Assembly: GCA_004298505.1 (NCBI GenBank) | Contig: SCRO01000093.1 | Coordinates: 1 to 64,000, forward strand | DNA: 64,000 nt | DNA from: Rhodanobacter sp. | GTDB taxonomy: Bacteria; Pseudomonadota; Gammaproteobacteria; Xanthomonadales; Rhodanobacteraceae | Direction of reading: 5' to 3' | Shown here: piece by piece, positions 1-5,552 of the stretch | Position numbering within the stretch: the first letter of the stretch is position 1 | Layout: each line of letters starts with the position of its first letter | The notes under the pieces: generated by a model | Seen by the model: the letters and a program-made list of their open reading frames with translations, nothing else | What the model was told of the DNA's origin: nothing | Database searches by the model: none | Made by a program: the position numbers and the translations under genes

Positions 1-1
1 C

Positions 2-32
2 AAAACCGACGTCCAGAAAGTCCTTCGGTTTT
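2..32. terminator. possible hairpin terminator at the window edge
   Basis: AAAACCGA (2-9) pairs with TCGGTTTT (25-32), giving an 8-bp stem with a 15-base loop that ends in four T. It could end transcription of a gene lying outside the window. The evidence is only the inverted repeat. Confidence 0.3.
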
Positions 33-122
33 CGCACCTACCATGGCGCTGAAATCGCCTTGTACCACGCGCTTGGCACCCTACTGGAGCCAGAATCCAC
101 CCACAGATTTTGCTGACGAGCC

Positions 123-405
123 ACTTTTCTCTTGCGTGGCCAAGAGAAAAGTAACCAAAAGAGAAGGCCACCCCGCTTGGCGCTTGCCGCCCATCGGGCA
201 ACCGCTCCTGCGTTGCCTCAACTCCGGCATCCATGCCGTCGCCTTGGGCGGCAAGTCCGTGAGTCGGGGCCGGGCTTTTCGACAGCACGTCCTTGTGCTG
301 GCGAAAAGGAATCGGCGTCGTGCCGATTCCCGCTGCGCGGCCTGTCGACCCCGACTCACCGCCGCACAGGGGCCCCGGGTAGAGCAGCGGGCCATCCTAG
401 CCCGC
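123..405. repeat. mosaic hairpin repeat, copy A
   Basis: This block recurs at 28899-29186. It opens with a perfect 12-bp hairpin (ACTTTTCTCTTG, six-base loop, CAAGAGAAAAGT). A second hairpin lies around 276-307, where TTTTCGACAGCAC faces GTGCTGGCGAAAA with one mismatch. The last ~75 bases (CCTGTCGACCCCGACTCACC and on to GGGTAGAGCAGCGG) are nearly identical in both copies. A module containing CTCCTGCGTTG lies before the second hairpin here and after it in copy B, so modules have been shuffled. ORFs through this block are by-products of its high GC. Bases 406-543 hold no recognisable gene. Confidence 0.85.
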
Positions 406-543
406 ACTCGATACGCAGCCGCTGCGCGGCTGCGAAAGCCGAAGAGCCAAAGGCAAAAGTTTCGCTTCGAGTGGGATTCTCCCAGGTGCGAGTGTCTCAG
501 TCCGGCCAACAACGGACACTCAGCGAGGCTGCGACCCTGTGCT

Positions 544-1257
544 TCAGATCCATTGCAGGGCCGTTGCAATGATCTCTGTCGCACCACTGGCCGCGCACTC
601 GCCATGCGCAATCAGAAGTCGCTCAGGTTTCCAGCCGAGCACCTTTCGCCGCGCAGCACGCGCCCTCTCGCGGAAAACGAAGCTCAGGCGCCATTCGCGG
701 GCCGTACTGCCATGCTTTCCGACCAAGCCGTCGAGTCGCATGAGCGTCCCTTTCCACCCGGTGGTCGTCGCCTCAGGAAAACGCTCGATCAAGTCACCGA
801 ATATCGCGGTGCGCGACGCACGGTGAAAGAACACTACTTCCTCCATGGCGACTGATCCACGGAACACCACTTGATCGATGTCGTTCATCCACGCTTGGTC
901 CGGCTCATCGCCAAGCTCCGCATGGAAGTGAATATCCTTCTGCTTCAGAGCAAGCCCTGGCGGAGCGTAGAGTCGCGCGTCGGGCCAACGATTCCTCCAC
1001 TCGGACAGCGCAAGATGATGCAGTTTGTTCGGTGAAACGATGTAGCCGACCGGTCCGACAGCCTCGACTGCGCTGACCAACTCTTCCGTCAACGCTACAG
1101 GAGACCATACCCAGACTTTGCCGGTGGAGAGGCGCACGACCGCCATGCGGGTCGGGTACGGAAATCCGTAGAACGACACCGTCGGTCCATCCGCGAAATA
1201 GATGTTCTCTCCGAACGAGGTGAGCATCGGTTCATGGTACTCGCGAATGGAAGCCAT
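544..1257 (-). CDS. DUF4336 domain protein (metallo-hydrolase-like)
   Basis: A 237-residue soluble protein of the DUF4336 family, whose members look like degenerate metallo-beta-lactamase-fold proteins of unknown substrate. Family hallmarks seen are ADGPTVSFYGFPYPTRMAV (residues 22-40), the SPNKLHHL block (75-82, His80-His81) and the AIFGDLIERF segment (151-160). The frame stays open to 1455, but the extra N-terminal sequence has no family resemblance. ATG at 1257 was chosen; ATG at 1227 (MLTSFGEN) would match homologues equally well. Neither start has a strong Shine-Dalgarno sequence. It lies on the same strand as the cytochrome gene upstream, about 210 bases away. No biochemical role can be assigned from sequence. 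Confidence 0.8.
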   Translation of the reverse strand: MASIREYHEPMLTSFGENIYFADGPTVSFYGFPYPTRMAVVRLSTGKVWVWSPVALTEELVSAVEAVGPVGYIVSPNKLHHLALSEWRNRWPDARLYAPPGLALKQKDIHFHAELGDEPDQAWMNDIDQVVFRGSVAMEEVVFFHRASRTAIFGDLIERFPEATTTGWKGTLMRLDGLVGKHGSTAREWRLSFVFRERARAARRKVLGWKPERLLIAHGECAASGATEIIATALQWI

Positions 1258-1470
1258 TAGCCAACAACGGCCACTCGACTGCTCTGCAAATGCACGCCGC
1301 AAAGCAGCCGTTCGCGAACGGCTGAAATGGGTCCACTCTAACCTGCCGATTGCCCAGGGACGCAACCATCGAGTGCCAACCAAATCGGAATACACACGAT
1401 GGATCGGCACTTCATATAGTCCACGGCGGTGGCCCATCCATGCCAGGAGAGGCATGAGGCGTTGAATCGA

Positions 1471-2028
1471 CTAGTTCGGAGCCATCTGGGTAGCGGCTGG
1501 AGCCGGCCAATTCTGCACTTGCTGCCAGGACTTCTGAACCGCAGGTGGAAGCTTGTTCATGTGTTTCAGGAATAGTGCAAGTGTCCAGATCTGCCGGTCG
1601 GTCAATGAGTACCGCCACGACGGCATGCCGGTCAGTCGGATACCGTGTTTGATTTTCCAGAAGGAAACCCCTTCCGGATCGTCCTCAACCCCATCAGTCG
1701 CCAATTGCGGCGGCTTCGGATATTCGCCTTCCGCTATCGGTGATGGCGACGCCGATCCCTGCGCGGAGCCATGGCAAACCGCACAGTTTTGCCCGAACAG
1801 ACGAACTCCATCAAGGAGATTCTGATCGTTCAGAGCCACCGGATTTGGCCCCTTCGGCGCCTCACGCTGCAAGGTCGCGTCCAGCGACGTGCCGGCCATC
1901 CAGGTTTCCAGCCAACCCGGTTGTGCGTCCGCATTGGCCGGAATATAGCCGCTATGAACCAGCAAGTATGCTCCGAGCAGGGCAACGGCAAACGCGAGTA
2001 TGACTCCTGTGACAATACCTTTCAGCAT
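1471..2028 (-). CDS. membrane-anchored class I cytochrome c
   Basis: A 185-residue monoheme cytochrome c. An uncleaved N-terminal membrane helix (residues 4-25, GIVTGVILAFAVALLGAYLL) would anchor it facing the periplasm. Heme binding is shown by CAVCH (82-86), and Met135 in the GMPSW motif is the likely distal ligand. The length and the C-terminal LALFLKHMNKLP helix fit the cytochrome c552/CccA-like group that feeds electrons to terminal oxidases or dehydrogenases. No partner enzyme lies next to it, so its electron donor is unknown. The DUF4336 gene follows on the same strand. Confidence 0.88.
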   Translation of the reverse strand: MLKGIVTGVILAFAVALLGAYLLVHSGYIPANADAQPGWLETWMAGTSLDATLQREAPKGPNPVALNDQNLLDGVRLFGQNCAVCHGSAQGSASPSPIAEGEYPKPPQLATDGVEDDPEGVSFWKIKHGIRLTGMPSWRYSLTDRQIWTLALFLKHMNKLPPAVQKSWQQVQNWPAPAATQMAPN

Positions 2029-2298
2029 GACGAGTCCTCAACTTGGCCAAAGCTCATCTTGAGCCATTTTATGTATGCGATTTGTCTTTGATCATGCTCA
2101 GGCACCGGTTGTTGTTTGACTGACTGTAACCGCGGTTGAGCTGATATCGATAACCTCGGGTCGAGGTCACCAGCCTCGGCCCCGCAGCTTGGGGCAAAAG
2201 CATCAAGCGCTCGGTGTTGACGAAAAGTTTGCCTGCGATGGAGTTCTGCGACCGGCTGTAATGGGTCGTAAGCGGCCTTGGGAAGTAGGGTGATCGGG

Positions 2299-2399
2299 CT
2301 GGTGTTCGTGTCCAGGCTGGCGTCGGTGTCCAGCAGGTTTGACGCTGGCGTCCAGCGAGCCTGGCGTCCATGTCCAGAAGAGCTGGCGTTACTGTCCAG
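2299..2399. repeat. array of five CTGG-N9-CCAG repeats
   Basis: The 416-base gap 2029-2444 has no convincing gene. Its right part holds five imperfect copies of a 17-mer, CTGGCGTNNNTGTCCAG, at 2299-2315, 2317-2333, 2345-2355 (contracted to 11), 2361-2377 and 2383-2399. Each unit is an imperfect palindrome with CTGG and CCAG ends. Clustered short sites like this resemble multiple binding sites for a transposase or regulator, as at the ends of some insertion sequences, but no transposase remains nearby. Nothing recognisable was found in 2029-2298. Confidence 0.6.
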
Positions 2400-2444
2400 T
2401 TGTTTGCTTTTTTCATTCACGCCGCGCACGTAGCCACTGGCGCA

Positions 2445-2729
2445 TTACGCCGCGTCCTGCAGAGACTGCACCTTCGGCTGCTTTCGCTGCGCGGCTTGAG
2501 CTAGCTCATAGTTGGCCTGCAGCGTCATCCAGAACCGTGCCGTGCTGACGCCAGCCCGCTCCAATCGGAGCGCCAGATCAGGGCTGATGCCTGCCCTGCC
2601 GTTGATGACCCGCGACAACGTCGTGCGCGATATGCCGAGCCGCTGCGCGGCATCGGTGACCTCGATGCCGAGTGGCGCAAGCACGTCTTCACGCAGCAGT
2701 TCGCCGGGGTGCGGAGGATTCTTCATCAT
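2445..2729 (-). CDS. higA: HigA-type antitoxin, XRE family HTH
   Basis: A 94-residue antitoxin and DNA-binding repressor of a type II toxin-antitoxin pair. The N-terminal HPGELLREDVLAPLGIEV and the XRE helix-turn-helix (AAQRLGISRTTLSRVINGRAGIS) are typical of the HigA/VapI family, which binds its own promoter and neutralises HigB. The frame reaches a TTG at 2747 that overlaps the higB stop, but ATG at 2729 (or 2726) has GAGG 5-8 bases upstream and matches family N-termini. It follows the toxin gene (order higB-higA), as usual for this family. Length is normal and intact. Confidence 0.9.
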   Translation of the reverse strand: MMKNPPHPGELLREDVLAPLGIEVTDAAQRLGISRTTLSRVINGRAGISPDLALRLERAGVSTARFWMTLQANYELAQAAQRKQPKVQSLQDAA

Positions 2730-2743
2730 GGCGGTAACCTCGT

Positions 2744-3022
2744 TCAATGGTAGTCCTGGTAATCAACCAGCTCGACGTCCGGGCCGACAAACCGGAACGT
2801 GACGCGCCAGTTGCCGTTCACCCACACTGACCAGTGGCCTTTGAGCGTCCCTTTCAGAGGATGCAGCTTGTAGCCGGGCTGATTCAGCTCGGCCGGCGTT
2901 GCAGCGGCATCGAGGGCGGCCAGAATGCGACCGAGCTTGGGCGCATGCGCCGCCTGCACGCCACGAGCGGAGCCAGTCCGGTAGAGGGTTTCCAATCCCT
3001 TGTGACGGAAGCTGGTGATCAT
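2744..3022 (-). CDS. higB: HigB-type ribosome-dependent mRNA interferase toxin
   Basis: A 92-residue RelE/HigB-fold toxin. MITSFRHKGLETLYRTGSARG and the C-terminal GNWRVTFRFVGPDVELVDYQDYH are the family signature. HigB enzymes cleave mRNA in the ribosomal A site, and the Arg/His residues near the C-terminus are the expected catalytic group. The start at 3022 is fixed by homology (family proteins begin MI-SFRHKG). No Shine-Dalgarno precedes it, and a promoter sits directly against the ATG, which suggests a leaderless message. It is co-transcribed with higA. The toxin looks complete. Confidence 0.9.
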   Translation of the reverse strand: MITSFRHKGLETLYRTGSARGVQAAHAPKLGRILAALDAAATPAELNQPGYKLHPLKGTLKGHWSVWVNGNWRVTFRFVGPDVELVDYQDYH

Positions 3023-3027
3023 GCTAG

Positions 3028-3056
3028 AGTGTAGCGCGTTGCGATACGCGGCACAA
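3028..3056 (-). promoter_or_regulatory. sigma-70-type promoter of higBA, apparently leaderless
   Basis: On the minus strand TTGTGC (3056-3051), a 17-base spacer and TACACT (3033-3028) make a good -35/-10 pair. Transcription should begin 6-8 bases downstream, around 3021-3022, which is the A of the higB ATG. Autoregulation by HigA is expected from the family; no clear operator palindrome was picked out. Confidence 0.55.
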
Positions 3057-3065
3057 CGAATTAAT

Positions 3066-3732
3066 GGGGACGTGGCTAATTAAGCCAAAGCCCCATCTCA
3101 AGCCCCATCTCAAGCCCCACCTCTCGCCTTGGCCAGTCTGGGCCGCCCGTGCGGTCGGTAGGCGGCGGGCGCTCCAGGGTAGTTTCGACCATGCGCTGGA
3201 AACGCGCGTCACCAAGCGCACGCGCCTGGCTCGCATACGCTCGCAGGTGCTGCAGATTATCCAGGGCGATACCTGCATCCAGCCAACGTTGATAGGCGCG
3301 GGCGCGTTCGGCTTGGTCATGCTCCATCGCGAGATGCAGCGGGTGGAGAGCGATGAGATGAGGGATCGCGGGCGCGAGCCGGGTGTGTGTGTACGCTTGA
3401 CCGGCGGTAGTCTTCCGGTGCGATGCGCGCGGCGTGGCGCACGGGATTGAGTTCGATCTAGCGCATGACCATCAACAGGCAACGCTCGCTCTGCACAAGG
3501 CAGGACTTGAATCGGCCTTGCCACAACGCACCGCAACGCTTGTGCCTGAGGTTGAATGTCTGCGCGCAGGGCTGGCCAACCCAGTGCATGGCACGTGACA
3601 AGTGCCTGACGGCACTTGGCGTGAGCAGCAGATGAAAGTGGTTGTCCATCAGGTCTGCGGCATACGGCTATTTGCGTCTGTCGGTGGGATGCCCGGCGAC
3701 GCATAGGCATGGGCTTAATTTGCCACGTCCCC
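3066..3732. mobile_element. REP/RAYT element remnant with 20-bp inverted ends
   Basis: GGGGACGTGGCTAATTAAGC at 3066-3085 is repeated in inverted orientation at 3713-3732 with one mismatch. Between them lies a decayed IS200-like (Y1) transposase. This is the layout of a REP-associated tyrosine transposase bracketed by its REP sequences. A 12-bp unit (CCCCATCTCAAG) is tandemly repeated about three times near 3091-3121. The element sits between higBA and vapBC and ends 16 bases beyond the vapC stop. Confidence 0.75.
3076..3690 (-). pseudogene. REP-associated tyrosine transposase (RAYT), degenerate
   Basis: Fragments in several frames add up to the C-terminal two thirds of a Y1 transposase. The HUH motif is seen as MDNHFHLLLTP (codons from 3649), followed by GALWQGRFKSCLV. 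The next family block should read YIELNPVR, but the Tyr codon is TAG (about 3458-3460) and a frameshift follows. The tail resumes as MEHDQAERARAYQRWL (from 3327) and ends with the repeat GLEMGLEMGL. The N-terminal third is absent. It cannot make an active enzyme. Confidence 0.75.
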
Positions 3733-3747
3733 TTTTCAGAATGGCCA

Positions 3748-4134
3748 TCAGACCCGACGCACCGGACCTGGATACTCGGCCACCCGCGCATCGACGGTCA
3801 GCAACGTAATGCCCTCTACCGTTGCCTGGGCAACTAACAGTCGATCAAAGGGGTCCTTGTGGATCGGGGGTAAAACGTCGATCGCGACCGCGTGCTCACT
3901 GAGTATCGGCAGCTCGCTGTAGCCGTTGTCCAACAAACTGCGCCGCAGCACCCGCGCATCCACCCTGAAGTCATCGCGGCCAAGGCTGCACTTGATGGCG
4001 ATTTCCCAAAGGCTGGCGACGCTGAAATACAGCTCGTTCTCCGGTGCGCCCATCAAGGTCTTGGCATCGGACGGCAAGCGGTCAAAGCTCTCCGCTGCCC
4101 ATAACAGCAGGTGCGTGTCCAGCAGCAGCTTCAC
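3748..4134 (-). CDS. vapC: PIN-domain toxin, VapC family
   Basis: A 128-residue PIN-domain ribonuclease toxin. The acidic metal-binding residues expected for the fold are present: Asp6 in LLLDTH, Glu44 in SLWEIAIK, Asp94/Asp97 in KDPFDRLL and Asp115 in LLTVDARV. PIN toxins of this group cut tRNA or rRNA and are held by the cognate antitoxin. Its ATG overlaps the antitoxin stop by four bases (ATGA), so the two are translationally coupled. The gene ends 16 bases from the inverted repeat of the RAYT element but is complete. Confidence 0.9.
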   Translation of the reverse strand: MKLLLDTHLLLWAAESFDRLPSDAKTLMGAPENELYFSVASLWEIAIKCSLGRDDFRVDARVLRRSLLDNGYSELPILSEHAVAIDVLPPIHKDPFDRLLVAQATVEGITLLTVDARVAEYPGPVRRV

Positions 4135-4376
4135 GCGTGGCCCTCAAACATGGCCTGAATCTCGTCCGCGCCCATCGTGTCGAAGTCATCCGGCACCGTG
4201 ATCTGGCCGGCCAGGAAACCAAACCGCTTCATGTGCGACGGCTCCGGCGCATTCAGTGCCATCACCTTGACCATCGGCTTGCCTGCCTTGGCGATCACGA
4301 ATGATTCGCCCTTGGCGGCCTGCTCAACCAGCCGCGATAGCTGCGTCTTGGCCTCATGGATGTTGAACGTCTGCAT
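4131..4376 (-). CDS. Phd/YefM-type antitoxin of the VapC toxin
   Basis: An 81-residue antitoxin. The N-terminal MQTFNIHEAKTQLSRLVEQAA, then GESFVIAKAGKPMVKV, is the Phd/YefM dimerisation and DNA-binding fold. The acidic C-terminal tail (residues 55-81) would wrap the toxin. It precedes vapC with a four-base overlap. The family represses its own operon with the toxin as co-repressor. Length is normal. Confidence 0.9.
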   Translation of the reverse strand: MQTFNIHEAKTQLSRLVEQAAKGESFVIAKAGKPMVKVMALNAPEPSHMKRFGFLAGQITVPDDFDTMGADEIQAMFEGHA

Positions 4377-4686
4377 GGAAGCGCCTTGTGAACCTAGTTC
4401 GAGAAGTTTAGTTTAACGCACGGGGTACAGGAACGGGGTCAGGTTCACTTAGGCCACGTCAATCACGGTTGACGAGCGGATGCGGTCCGGCGAGCGGTAG
4501 AGGTGGCGTAGTTGTGCTGGTTGCGGTTTAACGAAACGCGCGCTATCGGGATCGAGGTCAGTCCAGTTGATTCCAGGCAAACGGGGGACCGCTTTGGGTC
4601 GGATCCTGCCCGTGAACAAGCGTATAGCTTGACTTGATGCTCGGGACGGCGCCACTGGGTGCGGCCGATCCAATGCCGTGATTTAC
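4377..4686. other. 310-bp gap with a RAYT-type GGGGTCAG end
   Basis: No coding sequence is recognisable. At 4435-4450 the run GGGGTCAGGTTCACTT matches the outer end of GGGGTCAG-type REP/RAYT elements; related solo copies occur at 15128-15140 and 62252-62263. The remaining bases give only short, compositionally odd ORFs. Confidence 0.45.
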
Positions 4687-4986
4687 TCACGCGCGTGGCG
4701 ATCGGCCGCGCCAGTACACAGGTTCGCGGTGCAGGTGCGCGACGGCGATGACGATGATTTCGGCGGTGGCAGGCTCGTAGATGACGCCATACGGAAAGCG
4801 TTGCATCTGGCAACGCCGGATGGCACCACTCAGCGCCTGCCACGCCAGCGGAAATTCACGGATGCGCTGCAGTGTGGCCCAAGCTTCGTTCCGGAACACA
4901 TCGCCCAGCCCTGCTTTCTGGACATTGTAATAACGGATTGCTTCGGCCAGTTCCTCGCGCGCAGGGCGTAGGAACCTGATCTTCAA
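4687..4986 (-). CDS. RelE/ParE-family toxin
   Basis: A 99-residue RelE/ParE superfamily protein. MKIRFLRPAREELAEAIRYYN is the usual first strand and helix, PYGVIYEPATAEIIVIAVAHLHREP the core strands, and the tail PVYWRGR the basic C-terminus. Members act as gyrase poisons or mRNA interferases; which applies here is not visible. The start overlaps the upstream antitoxin stop by four bases, so the pair is co-translated. It is a complete and probably functional third toxin-antitoxin module in this region. Confidence 0.88.
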   Translation of the reverse strand: MKIRFLRPAREELAEAIRYYNVQKAGLGDVFRNEAWATLQRIREFPLAWQALSGAIRRCQMQRFPYGVIYEPATAEIIVIAVAHLHREPVYWRGRSPRA

Positions 4987-5207
4987 GCGTTGTCGCCGAG
5001 GTCGGCGAACACCGTCTCAGCGTCGACGGCATCCAGTTTGCCTGCACGGTAGGCCGCCATGCGGCTTTCGGCCTCCTTGAGCCACAACGCATCAATCAGC
5101 GGATCAGGCCTGTCGAGGCTGGCTGACAGTTGCTCGACCAGCGCTGCGCGCTCATTCGGGGGCAGACGCAACGCTTCGCGCAGTATGTTTTGTGCAGGTT
5201 CGGACAT
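4983..5207 (-). CDS. addiction-module antitoxin of the TIGR02574 type
   Basis: A 74-residue helical protein, MSEPAQNILREALRLPPNERAALVEQLSASL..., of the putative addiction module component family that pairs with RelE/ParE toxins. The frame extends to 5261, but ATG at 5207 has GGAG eight bases upstream and fits family N-termini. It overlaps the toxin gene by four bases. A TACAAT -10-like hexamer lies on the minus strand at about 5240-5235. Neutralisation of the downstream toxin is inferred from family and linkage. Confidence 0.85.
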   Translation of the reverse strand: MSEPAQNILREALRLPPNERAALVEQLSASLDRPDPLIDALWLKEAESRMAAYRAGKLDAVDAETVFADLGDNA

Positions 5208-5552
5208 GCTTTTGCTCCAGCGGATGGCACGATTGTAGCAACACGCGAATCTGAGTCTCACTCAGCCCGGGCGAACCTGTCAGGCATTCCGCAGGCTTGC
5301 GTACAAACCAGGCACTGCGACGAAGAGCGGACATTCGTCGGCTGTTTGCGTGGGACGGCAACGGGTCGCACAGCGACCGTCGGGCAACACCGGCCAATCG
5401 ACGACCAACAACCAACGGTCGCTGACTGGCTAGGAGTACCCGCTCGATGCTTGAGCAGAGTTGCGCGCGAAGAGGGCGTTTGGTCCTTCATCTCGATCGC
5501 GGTGCTCGCGCCGATTTTGATCATCGCCCGCCGCCAGCCAACTGGCGGTGTT
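5208..5552. other. 345-bp gap without a recognisable gene
   Basis: Apart from the promoter-like TACAAT close to the antitoxin gene, nothing in either strand resembles a known protein or RNA. The sequence separates the toxin-antitoxin pair from the end of the helicase gene. Confidence 0.4.

Noticed and set aside
2022-2429. 135-residue minus-strand ORF over the CTGG array
   Set aside because: It translates the repeat array, overlaps the start of the cytochrome gene and has no domain.
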